Both the position numbers and the translations under genes were made by a program. A stretch of DNA of 64,000 bases from a virus. How positions within the stretch are numbered: the first letter of the stretch is position 1; each line of letters opens with the position of its first letter. The stretch lies in the IMG/VR virus record IMGVR_UViG_3300013094_004547, positions 1 to 64,000 of that record; one strand, given 5' to 3'. The notes under the pieces were generated by a model. The model saw only the letters and a list, made by a program, of their open reading frames with translations. It had not been told where the DNA came from and did no database searches. This document shows, piece after piece, positions 18,048-25,889 of this stretch.

Positions 18048-18071
18048 CGGTGCCAAGCCTCATACGGCATG

Positions 18072-18092
18072 AAAAAACAGCCCGGAGGGGGC
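18072..18092 (-). terminator. Possible intrinsic terminator
   Basis: On minus a short GCCC/GGGC stem is followed by TG and six Ts, between the tail-fibre-assembly-like gene and the next virion gene. The stem is only four pairs, so it is weak. Confidence 0.45.
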
Positions 18093-18124
18093 GCGGTCGA
18101 CCCGTGCGGGAGCCCGCAGTCGGA

Positions 18125-18664
18125 TCAGGCGGAGGGCGCCAGACCGGCGAACGCGGCATCGATGTCCGCGAAGGTCGTGATCGTCGGCGGCCCGGCGTGA
18201 ATGCCGGCATCGCACGCGTCCTCGGCGACGAAGCAGGCCTGGACGTGGGCGAAAACGGCGAGCGCCACCGCTTTGAGCTGGTCTGCCGAGAGATCGATCC
18301 AGCCGGAGGTCGCCTTGAACTTGACCGAGGCGACCCCGGACGCCTGCATCCCGGCGAATGCGTTGGCCACCATGGACTGGCTGTCCCGGTCGGTCGCCAC
18401 GCGCACGCCTTTCACGTCGACGCCGCCGGTCTCGACGGCGTAGCGACGCGCGGCGGCGTACGCCACGAGGTCTGCCGCCGTGGCTACTGGCAGGACCGGA
18501 GCGGCGAAGGCGCCGCCGTCCCAGGTCCAGCCGAGCTTGGCCGCGCCCGCCGGATGGAAGCTCGCCGCGAGATCGGCCGAGAAACAGTCGATCGGCGCCA
18601 GGCCTTCAGGGGATGCCCATGCCTCGACGGCCACGCCATCCATCACGCGAAGGTAATCGGTCAT
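18125..18664 (-). CDS. DUF4376-type tail fibre accessory protein
   Basis: 179 residues. The C-terminal half (about 65-165) matches the pattern of DUF4376 proteins: AARRYAVETGGVDVKGVRVAT, then DRDSQSMVANAF and a helix with VALAVFAHVQACF. Such proteins sit next to tail fibres and may act as assembly factors. It overlaps or abuts the Gly-rich adhesin gene. Confidence 0.7.
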   Translation of the reverse strand: MTDYLRVMDGVAVEAWASPEGLAPIDCFSADLAASFHPAGAAKLGWTWDGGAFAAPVLPVATAADLVAYAAARRYAVETGGVDVKGVRVATDRDSQSMVANAFAGMQASGVASVKFKATSGWIDLSADQLKAVALAVFAHVQACFVAEDACDAGIHAGPPTITTFADIDAAFAGLAPSA

Positions 18665-18665
18665 T

Positions 18666-19559
18666 TCAGGCGTACTCCTCTACGATGACCATGCCCGGCG
18701 CGCCCGCCCCGCCGAGGTAGCCACCGCCGCTCGCCTGAGAGGATGCGCCGCTACCGCCGGAGCCAGCCGTGGCGGCGTCGGTTCCGTTGGCGCTGCTGGT
18801 GTAGACGCCGCCCGCAGCCGCCCCGACGTAGCTCTGGCCGCCGTTGCCGCTGGAGATGTTGGCCGAGCTGAAGGCGACTCCGTTGGCACCGGCGCCGCCG
18901 TTGCCGTTGTAGACGTTGCCGCCGACCCCCTGGCCGCCGACGCCGGCCGCATTGGAATAGGGCGAGTTGGCAGCCCCCGTGACGGTACCGCCCATCCCGC
19001 CGGTCGCCGATAGAAGGGACCCGAAAGAGGACGTGCCTCCGTTGTTGCCCGCCCCGCTGGCGGGCCCCTTCGGGCCGCCCGCGCCGACGGTGACCGCCAC
19101 CCCGGCGAAGCCGCTGGCGATGTCGGAGATGGCCACGCCCCCGGCGCCGCCGCCGGCGCCGACTGCGAACTGCCCCGAATTCGTCGCCGGGACGCCCGTT
19201 CCCGACCCGCCGCCGCCCACCGTGGTGATCCGCACTTTGTTGGTGCCGGCGGTCGGCGTGTAGGTCATGGTGCCGGGCGTCGAGAACACCCGGCGGGCGA
19301 TCAGCGAGCCCTTGGCGTAGTTGTTCGTGACGTAGGTGGCTGCAGCGTTGCTCGCGAGCTTCGGGATCGCCTGGGACAGCTGCGTCAGATCGGTGTTCGT
19401 CGGGGTCAGCCCGGCGGCCACGATCGTGGCGACGATCTCGCGCTGAGGGTATTCGAGCCCCTCCGCGCACGGGATCGATCCGGCGGTGTTGGTCGCCGGA
19501 TTGCCGTTGATGTAGCCAGCCGCCGGGTTCGTCTGATCGAAGGGCTTGTTGTAGATCAC
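18666..19559 (-). CDS. Tail protein with glycine-rich C-terminal adhesin-like region
   Basis: 297 residues. An N-terminal ~85-residue phage tail segment (YINGNPATNTAGSIPCAEGL, YPQREIVATIVAAG) is followed by VRITTVGGGGSGTG and more than 150 residues of Gly/Ala/Ser/Asn repeats ending GAPGMVIVEEY. This composition resembles glycine-rich receptor-binding tips. Probably surface-exposed at the tail end. Confidence 0.7.
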   Translation of the reverse strand: MIYNKPFDQTNPAAGYINGNPATNTAGSIPCAEGLEYPQREIVATIVAAGLTPTNTDLTQLSQAIPKLASNAAATYVTNNYAKGSLIARRVFSTPGTMTYTPTAGTNKVRITTVGGGGSGTGVPATNSGQFAVGAGGGAGGVAISDIASGFAGVAVTVGAGGPKGPASGAGNNGGTSSFGSLLSATGGMGGTVTGAANSPYSNAAGVGGQGVGGNVYNGNGGAGANGVAFSSANISSGNGGQSYVGAAAGGVYTSSANGTDAATAGSGGSGASSQASGGGYLGGAGAPGMVIVEEYA

Positions 19560-19642
19560 GGGCGGACGCTCCGGACGCGCGCGGCCGCGCCCGAGCCGCG
19601 GACGCGGTCAGGTCAGGCCGTGCGATCGGTTGAGGGGCGGGG

Positions 19643-20437
19643 CTAGTAGAGCGGCACGCTTTCGGCCGGCAGCGGATCGCCGCCATGGTCGATGATGGTC
19701 AGCAGCGGGTCGGTGCCGCAGTGGTTCACGCCGGCCCGGAAGGGCACGTATTCCTGGTACTTCGGCGTGACGTTGGCGTAGTCGAACAGGATCTCGGTGT
19801 GCGCCGGCTTGTAGCGCCGGAACAGGCATTCGAGGTCCATGGCTTGGCTGAAGCGAACCATCGGATCGATGCCACACTGGCCGGCCCCGGCCCGAAACCA
19901 TGAGATCCGGGATCCGAAGACCCGCACGGTCCAGTAGAACCGGATCTCGGGCGGGCCGACTTGCCAGCGGTATTGCTCGCCGTTGGTGCCAGTCGCCCGC
20001 GTGTCTCCACAGCGGGAGATCCCGGCCATGAACGGCGAGTACTCGACGATCCGGATGACGTAGCCCAGCCGTGAGGCGACGTTGTAGAAGTAGGCCCGGC
20101 TCTGGCCACCCTCCGCGGTGATCCGTTCGATCAGCGCCAGGCGGCGCTCCTCAAGGGTGTACTGCTCCTGGACGCACGGGTCGGGCAGGCCAAAGGCACG
20201 CTCCCAGTCCGGCAGAAGCTCGGTGGTGAAGCGCGGGTCGAGCTCCAACTCCAGGAGGTCAGCCGCGCGCGGATCGACAACTGCGCCCCAGATCTCGGCC
20301 TGCCCGCGCACGAGCCGCATCAGGTCGCCGTCGGGATCGCGCGACCACGCCTCGCCAGTGGGCAGCAAGCGCGCGAAGGCCTGCGCGTAATCATCGCCGT
20401 CGCGGCGGATGAAGCCGTCGCCTGATCCGCCGCTCAT
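19643..20437 (-). CDS. Mu gp48-like baseplate protein (DUF2313/YmfQ family)
   Basis: 264 residues from the ATG at 20437, which overlaps the gp47 stop (ATGA). Family hallmarks: DYAQAFARLLPTGEAWSRDP at the N-terminus, then a sheet-rich core and Cys-containing repeats (ISRCGDTRATG, AGAGQCGIDPM, GVNHCGTDPLL). Acts at the baseplate rim of contractile tails and connects fibres. Order gp47 then gp48 is as in Mu. Confidence 0.85.
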   Translation of the reverse strand: MSGGSGDGFIRRDGDDYAQAFARLLPTGEAWSRDPDGDLMRLVRGQAEIWGAVVDPRAADLLELELDPRFTTELLPDWERAFGLPDPCVQEQYTLEERRLALIERITAEGGQSRAYFYNVASRLGYVIRIVEYSPFMAGISRCGDTRATGTNGEQYRWQVGPPEIRFYWTVRVFGSRISWFRAGAGQCGIDPMVRFSQAMDLECLFRRYKPAHTEILFDYANVTPKYQEYVPFRAGVNHCGTDPLLTIIDHGGDPLPAESVPLY

Positions 20438-21507
20438 GGATACGAGATCCCGCCGCCGGCGGCTTGCGCTAGGCTCGCCATATGCCCGGGCGAGGCCATG
20501 ACAGCGTCGGCGAAGTCGAGGTCGAAGTAGCCGTCGCCGACCACCTCGGAGATCGCCGCCGACACCCAGGCGGCGTAGATCGTCTGGCCGGGGGCGGCGC
20601 GCTCCAGAAGCAGCAGCTGCAGCGCCGTCTCGATGGCGAGGCGCATCGACGGCGTGTCGTCGGATAGGTTGCGGATCGTGATCCCGAGCCCCTGCGGGAT
20701 CGGGGCGACCACGAAGAAGTCCTTCACGCAGACCGGCCGGACCGTGTCGAGGTAGGCCCGCACGTTCGCGACGTCGTCGTCGGTCGGGAGGCTGCCGTTG
20801 CCGGCGCGCAGCGCGTCGCACAGGAAGCGCACCACCACGGTGCCGATCCCCATGCCATTGGGGCTCGACCAGGCGCGGGTGACGCCCGGGACGGCGAGTG
20901 TCCACTGGATGTAGTCGTCGGCATCGCCGCCCATGGGCGGCCGGCGCAGGCGCAGCAGCACCCGGGTGCGGAGATCGTCGTCGCTCTCGGTGTCGGCCCC
21001 ACCGTCGATCAGGACGACGGTCGCCTGCGCGTTGACGTTGGAGACCGCCACCGTCAGCGACAGCGGAGCGCCGGCGTCCCGGTTGCCGATCGCGCCGGCG
21101 GTCAGGCAGGTCACCGCAACCTCGGTCGCGGTCGCCGAGAGGTAGACGTCGGCCGCGGTCTGGTACTGGACGCCGTCCGAGGTCGCTAGGATTGACCCGG
21201 CCGACAGGAGCGTGCCCTTGACGCCAGTGAGCGCGATCGTGCCGGAGGCGAAGGTCGCCGCCTTGGGCCCGCCGAACAGAATGTAGGCCCAGCGCAGCAG
21301 CCAGTCGCCCTCGGATTGATCCGGTAGCGCGTTCTTGGCGATGTAGGCGAGGTACTTCAGGTTCAGGAACGCGCCGCCGGCGTTCTGATCGGAGAGCACG
21401 CGCAGCGCGTTGTTCGGGACCGAGGCGTCGGCGCCCGGCAGGAACGCGGCCAAGTTATCGCGGTTCTGCCGGCGCACGCTCGGCAGGTCCGGCAGGTTGA
21501 ACGGCAT
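20434..21507 (-). CDS. Baseplate J-like protein (Mu gp47)
   Basis: 357 residues. Baseplate_J pattern: PSVRRQNRDNLAAFLPGADA at the start, FGGPKAATFASGTIALTG and GADTESDDDLRTRVLLRLRRPPMGG in the middle, and a C-terminal AAISEVVGDGYFDLDF. Forms the wedge of the contractile baseplate. Length and gene position match the family. Confidence 0.92.
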   Translation of the reverse strand: MPFNLPDLPSVRRQNRDNLAAFLPGADASVPNNALRVLSDQNAGGAFLNLKYLAYIAKNALPDQSEGDWLLRWAYILFGGPKAATFASGTIALTGVKGTLLSAGSILATSDGVQYQTAADVYLSATATEVAVTCLTAGAIGNRDAGAPLSLTVAVSNVNAQATVVLIDGGADTESDDDLRTRVLLRLRRPPMGGDADDYIQWTLAVPGVTRAWSSPNGMGIGTVVVRFLCDALRAGNGSLPTDDDVANVRAYLDTVRPVCVKDFFVVAPIPQGLGITIRNLSDDTPSMRLAIETALQLLLLERAAPGQTIYAAWVSAAISEVVGDGYFDLDFADAVMASPGHMASLAQAAGGGISYP

Positions 21508-21580
21508 GGATCAGCCTCAGGCGCGCCGCGGGTGCGGCTTTCGGCGGGACGGCTTGGGCGATGGCGGGGGAAGGCGGGCG

Positions 21581-22105
21581 TCAGCCGATCGGCGCTGAGA
21601 CGACGATCCCCTGCCATAGATCACTGAAGCGGAGATCGAGCAGCAGCTCGTCGCCCCGGTACATCACGATCGACGCCGCGATCCGCTCGATGCCGGCGCG
21701 CACCACGGTGACGTCCAGCCGGGTCGCGATCTTCCGGTCCAGGAACGGCTGCAGCGCCTCACGGATATCGTCCTCGATCTGGACGGTGGTCGAGCCCTTG
21801 CGGGCGGCCACCCCGGTAATCGTGGTCCGGGAGCGCAGCCACAGCTTCGAGCCGATCGGCCAGCCGTCCCAAATCTCCTCCGCGTCGAGGTCGCCCCACC
21901 AGCCGCGGCGGTCGGCGTCTCTGCTGTCCGGGAGTTCGTCGTCTGGACCGGCGAGCGCGTCGGTCATCAGCGCGATCGTCACCGCGGTGGCGAGCTCGTC
22001 CGAGGTGTCGAGCTGGCCCGCCGGCGTGAGCAGCAGGTTGAGGTCGACGGCCTGAAAGGGCTGGCCCGGGGCCGTACCCTTCGGTGCAATCCGCACATCC
22101 GTCAT
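21581..22105 (-). CDS. Mu gp46-like baseplate wedge protein
   Basis: 174 residues. GP46 pattern: LTPAGQLDTSDELATAVTIALMTDA followed by the highly typical RGWWGDLDAEEIWDGWPIGSKLWL and a C-terminal IERIAASIVMYRGDELLLDL. Baseplate component between gp45 and gp47. Confidence 0.9.
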   Translation of the reverse strand: MTDVRIAPKGTAPGQPFQAVDLNLLLTPAGQLDTSDELATAVTIALMTDALAGPDDELPDSRDADRRGWWGDLDAEEIWDGWPIGSKLWLRSRTTITGVAARKGSTTVQIEDDIREALQPFLDRKIATRLDVTVVRAGIERIAASIVMYRGDELLLDLRFSDLWQGIVVSAPIG

Positions 22106-22115
22106 GTTGCGCTCC

Positions 22116-23165
22116 TCAGCCTGGGCCGCCGAAGCGCATCGACTTCGTCTGGCCCTGCACGAGCCGCTTCTGCGGCTCCAGGAAGTTCAGCGCCGGCCCG
22201 GCTTGGTCGGCCAGCCGCTGGAGCGTGCCCCGCAGGTTCGCGATCTGGCCGATCACCGGGTTCGCACCCGTGAGATGCGCGATCTGGTCCGTCAGCTCGG
22301 CAGCCTTCGCGGCGATCGCCGCCTCCGGACCGCCGCTGGCGTTCAGCGACGCCAGTTCGTCGACCAGGTCGTCGACCGCCGCGATAATTGGGTTGTTGGC
22401 GATCAGGCCGGCGATCTGCGCCTCGAGACCGGCGATCAAGCCCTCCAGGTTGCCCGAGAGAAGGCTGGCGAGCCCCGCGAGGTTCGGGTTCAGGAACCGC
22501 TGAAGCGCCTGCTCAACCTGCTCCTGCAAGTAGGCCTTCGCCTTGGCCTCAATCGCGGCCTCCATGGCCTTGAGGCCCGACGGATCCTGATTGAGGATCG
22601 GCGCCAGCGCGGAAAGGCCGGGGATCTGCGTCTGCGCGATCTCCCGCAGCTTCGATGTCACGTCGAACAAGCCGTGGAGGTTCTTCTCCGCCTGCGCGAC
22701 GCGGGCCGCGAGGCCCTTGAGCTGCTCGTTGAGCTCGAAATCTTTCGTGGCCGGTTTCGGGCCCGCCGTCACGGTGACCTTCTTGCCGGTGGTGTTGATG
22801 CCGTCCCGAGTGAGGTGGACGTGCTGCTTCTGGTCGTCGTGGTGGGCGCTCTCGCCCGGCTTCATGTTCTTCGGGCGGTGGCGCCGATCCGCGACGCTGA
22901 TCACCACCGGATGATCCGGGCTGCCGCCGAGATACGTGACCAAGGCCTCGGCCTGGTTCTGCTCCTGGTCGGTGGGCACCAACGGCACGCTGGTGAACCC
23001 GTAGGGATGCCAGTGCTCGACGTTGGTCAGCATCCGGCCGAAGCGGGCCCGGACCGTGACCTCCTGCATCTTCGTCTGGTCGCTCGCCTGGACCAGCGTG
23101 CCGCGCGAGATGCCGAGGTAAACGCGCCGCGCGGCATCGTCGGTGTCCGAGCGCAGCGTGCTCAT
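22116..23165 (-). CDS. Baseplate assembly/spike protein, Mu gp45-like, with C-terminal helical extension
   Basis: 349 residues. Residues ~1-130 match the gp45/gpV pattern (VRARFGRMLTNVEHWHPYGF, HHDDQKQHVHLTRDGI). The remaining ~200 residues are predicted helix with hydrophobic heptads (LNQDPSGLKAMEAAIEAKA, LEGLIAGLEAQIAGLIA), longer than usual for this family. Acts at the central spike. It overlaps the gp44 gene by four bases. Confidence 0.85.
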   Translation of the reverse strand: MSTLRSDTDDAARRVYLGISRGTLVQASDQTKMQEVTVRARFGRMLTNVEHWHPYGFTSVPLVPTDQEQNQAEALVTYLGGSPDHPVVISVADRRHRPKNMKPGESAHHDDQKQHVHLTRDGINTTGKKVTVTAGPKPATKDFELNEQLKGLAARVAQAEKNLHGLFDVTSKLREIAQTQIPGLSALAPILNQDPSGLKAMEAAIEAKAKAYLQEQVEQALQRFLNPNLAGLASLLSGNLEGLIAGLEAQIAGLIANNPIIAAVDDLVDELASLNASGGPEAAIAAKAAELTDQIAHLTGANPVIGQIANLRGTLQRLADQAGPALNFLEPQKRLVQGQTKSMRFGGPG

Positions 23166-24274
23166 GTCGAGGACTCGGGCTGGGCGGGCGTCGGGTTGGT
23201 GCCGAAGAAGCCGTCCGACGTAGTCGCGTCCGGATGCTGGACGTTCCAGGCGGCTTGGTTGCGCAGGTCGATCGAGGCGGTGGTCTGCCCTTCCGGTGAC
23301 TGCGCGTAGGTGTAGCCCCAGACCTTCAGGTCGAGCTGGCCCGAGTCCGTCGGGAACAGCATCGGCGATTTGACCGTCACGAACTCGGACAGGTCCCAGA
23401 GATTACCGGCCGGGTTGAGCCAGCCCTGGTAGGCAAGGCTCACCTGCAGGCGGGACGCCTCGATCGCCTGCGCCTCCATGTTGGTGCGCAGCTGCAGTTC
23501 CTTCTGCGAGAGCGGCATCTCGGCGAGCACGTTGCGGGTCAAACCCGGGACGCCGTCTAAAAGCTTCGATTGTGCGGAGATCTCCGAGGCCTTACGGCCG
23601 AACAGGCTGTCTGAGCCGGGCTGCTGGGCGTTGCCCTTGATGGCCGTGGCGAGCGGCATCTCTAAGCTGCAATTGCCCGAGAGGATGTTGACGCCTTCGG
23701 TGAAGACTAGGCTGCCACCAGTGGCCGACTTCGAGCCGGCCACGAGGTCACCGTTCGGCTCGGCCCAGAGCCAAAGGCCGCGCTGACGGCAGAGCCGCGA
23801 GATCGCGTCGAACGGCGTCTCCCCGTCGTGGATCACCACGTTCGGGAACGGCATGTTCCAGCCGTCCGGCCCGTTCTGGACCTTGAACTTGAGCCCGTGC
23901 GGCTTCAGCAGTCGGTTGGCAATCGCGTCGATCGGGTAGCCGCGGAACTGACCGGTGCCGGCGTCGGCCGAGACCTTCGTCAGCGGGCCGGCCGCGCTGT
24001 AGCCAGAGATCTGCACCCCGTGGCGGTTGGCATCATAGGCCGCCTGTCGCCTCTCGATGAAACCGCCCTCGATGACGACTTGGCCGGCCATCGCGATGTC
24101 GATGCGCGTACCGGGAAACAGGCGCTGCTGGAATTTACCGCTCACCTCCGTGCAGGTGAGCGCGAACCGACGCATCCACCGCGTCTCGATATCTTGAGTG
24201 ACCTGCACAGTCAGCCAGTCGCGGAAGGTGCCGCCGGTGGTGCGGACCTCGCAGATCAGATCAGAGCTGGGCAT
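23162..24274 (-). CDS. Baseplate hub protein, Mu gp44/GpD-like
   Basis: 370 residues. Hub-type features: WMRRFALTCTEVS, FPGTRIDIAMAGQVVIEGGFIERRQ, RLCRQRGLWLWAEPNGDLV and a C-terminal WDLSEFVTVKSPMLF region. Builds the central hub beneath the tube. The start follows the gene at 24278 by three bases. Confidence 0.88.
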   Translation of the reverse strand: MPSSDLICEVRTTGGTFRDWLTVQVTQDIETRWMRRFALTCTEVSGKFQQRLFPGTRIDIAMAGQVVIEGGFIERRQAAYDANRHGVQISGYSAAGPLTKVSADAGTGQFRGYPIDAIANRLLKPHGLKFKVQNGPDGWNMPFPNVVIHDGETPFDAISRLCRQRGLWLWAEPNGDLVAGSKSATGGSLVFTEGVNILSGNCSLEMPLATAIKGNAQQPGSDSLFGRKASEISAQSKLLDGVPGLTRNVLAEMPLSQKELQLRTNMEAQAIEASRLQVSLAYQGWLNPAGNLWDLSEFVTVKSPMLFPTDSGQLDLKVWGYTYAQSPEGQTTASIDLRNQAAWNVQHPDATTSDGFFGTNPTPAQPESST

Positions 24275-24277
24275 GGT

Positions 24278-24952
24278 TCAGGCGGATAGTGCCCGGCCCG
24301 AAGCCGGCATGAACAGCGGGTGGACCGTGTCGCGGTTCTCCGCGAGCAGCTCGTCCGCTCGCCCTGCGTCGCCGAACAAGCGGTTGGACAGCGTCAGCAG
24401 CGGCATGCGGGTCGCGAAGGTGTAGGGCACGATCCGCGGCAGCGGGCGCGCCCGGGTGTTGAGGTCGCGAACCGCGGCCCCGTGCATCGCCAGGATCGAG
24501 CGCCACACGGCGGTGTTGAACCGCCCGGCCGCGAAATCCTCGGCCGGAATGAAGGCGGCGTTCACGCGCGCCAGTGCCGCGTCGATATCCTGGCGGCTCG
24601 TGAAGGCGGCGGCCGCGAGAATGCGGGTCATCTGGGCCAGAGCGAACACGGCCGCAGTCTGCGCGACACGCTGCACCGGCAGGTCAATTGCCGTGACGGC
24701 TTGCGCCTCTTGCCGAACCCGATCCATGCCGGCGAAGGTGGCGCCGGCCGTGGTCGCCGCCCGATAGCAGGCCAGCAGCGGCGGACCGAAGGTGCCGGCC
24801 TGAACCTGATCGACCGCATCGGCCGAGAGGGCGCCGCAGAGCTGACGGAGAGTCGCCCCATCCTGGCTCGATGCGTCGACGCCCGAGGCCAATAGAGCGT
24901 CGAGGACGGCCTGCAGAGCCGCGACGGCGATACGGCGCTGCGCGAAGGTCAT
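24278..24952 (-). CDS. C-terminal half of Mu gp43-like (N) protein as a separate gene
   Basis: 224 residues, helical. The end (FATRMPLLTLSNRLFGDAGR, then ENRDTVHPLFMPAS) matches the C-terminal pattern of DNA-circularisation/N proteins that carry a LysM-like baseplate interaction region. A GGAG lies upstream of the ATG and the gap to the previous stop is six bases, so this looks like two deliberate genes, not a simple frameshift. Tail-tip or baseplate role inferred from position. Confidence 0.7.
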   Translation of the reverse strand: MTFAQRRIAVAALQAVLDALLASGVDASSQDGATLRQLCGALSADAVDQVQAGTFGPPLLACYRAATTAGATFAGMDRVRQEAQAVTAIDLPVQRVAQTAAVFALAQMTRILAAAAFTSRQDIDAALARVNAAFIPAEDFAAGRFNTAVWRSILAMHGAAVRDLNTRARPLPRIVPYTFATRMPLLTLSNRLFGDAGRADELLAENRDTVHPLFMPASGRALSA

Positions 24953-24958
24953 GCAGCT

Positions 24959-25432
24959 CTAGCTCCAATCGTCGGCGGTGCCGGCAGACAGCGCGGCGGC
25001 GTTCTCCGCATCAAGCGCCGCGGCCAACGCATTGGCCTGCGTGTTGTCGGTCGAAGCGGCTGCAATCCCGCCACTGGCATCGACGAACGCCATCTCGAAG
25101 TAGGCGATGCCGCCCTCTTCCTTGCGTTCAGCTCGCGGACCGAACTCGCAGCGCATGAACATGCGCCCGAGGATCGGGAGGATGAGGCTGCCCCCGCCTT
25201 CGCGGTTGAGGGCGCGCTCCAGCGCGTCGGCCTGATTGTTGTAATCATCGCCAATCACGTAGCCCGAGACGGTGACCCGGGTGACACGCTTGCCCAGGTC
25301 CTCGTCGAGGGAGCGGTCGCCCTTCGCGAACTCATAGGTGAAGCCGCGCCGCCCGTTGGTCCGGGAGTTGGCCGCGAGCTTGAACGGCACGCCCCGGTAC
25401 GAGGCGGGGCGGAGATCGTCACGCCAGGACAT
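24959..25432 (-). CDS. DNA circularisation N-terminal-domain protein (Mu gp43-like, N half)
   Basis: 157 residues. The domain begins MSWRDDLRPASYRGVPFKLA and includes GRRGFTYEFAKGD and RVTVSGYVIGDDYNNQAD, the signature of DNA_circ_N. In Mu this domain is fused to a longer protein; here the frame stops after ~157 residues and the remainder is the next gene. Confidence 0.82.
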   Translation of the reverse strand: MSWRDDLRPASYRGVPFKLAANSRTNGRRGFTYEFAKGDRSLDEDLGKRVTRVTVSGYVIGDDYNNQADALERALNREGGGSLILPILGRMFMRCEFGPRAERKEEGGIAYFEMAFVDASGGIAAASTDNTQANALAAALDAENAAALSAGTADDWS

Positions 25433-25475
25433 CCAGTGACCTCGACAAGCCCCAGGCGGGGGGTAGGTTGCGCGG

Positions 25476-25886
25476 ATGCGACACGCCTCGATCGCCCTCG
25501 CCGTTGGTTCGGCCCTGTCGATGACGGGACCTGCAGCAGCACAGATGCCTCAGTCCGACGCGCTCCGGTTGGTGGGCGATATCCGTTGGGTCGGCGGTAA
25601 CTGCCCGGCCTTACGGGTGGATTATGCGGCGACGCAGCGCTTCATGGACCGGACCGGGCTGATCAACGCTTTCAGCCCTGACAGCCCCACGCAGCCCTAC
25701 CTGGCCCAGCACGATCGACAGCTCGACGAGGGGCTGAAGGCTGTCGGCACGGAAACGATGTGCCAGTCCCTGCTGGACAAGTATCGGCCCACCGGCCTGC
25801 TCATCATCCGATCCGCCCCCGAAATCGAAGACCTCAACAGAATGAGGTCGACGAACGGGGGTGGGCCGGTAACGCCTCTGAAATGA
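25476..25886 (+). CDS. Secreted protein gene on the opposite strand inside the tail operon
   Basis: 136 residues with a signal peptide (MRHASIALAVGSALSMTGPAAAQ). The mature part has two cysteines (GNCPALRVDY, ETMCQSLLDK) and is acidic. It is the only plus-strand gene in the structural block, fitted between the tape-measure stop (three bases away) and the gp43-like start. This is the typical position of an accessory gene expressed in the lysogen. No family recognised. Confidence 0.75.
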   Translation: MRHASIALAVGSALSMTGPAAAQMPQSDALRLVGDIRWVGGNCPALRVDYAATQRFMDRTGLINAFSPDSPTQPYLAQHDRQLDEGLKAVGTETMCQSLLDKYRPTGLLIIRSAPEIEDLNRMRSTNGGGPVTPLK

Positions 25887-25889
25887 CCC

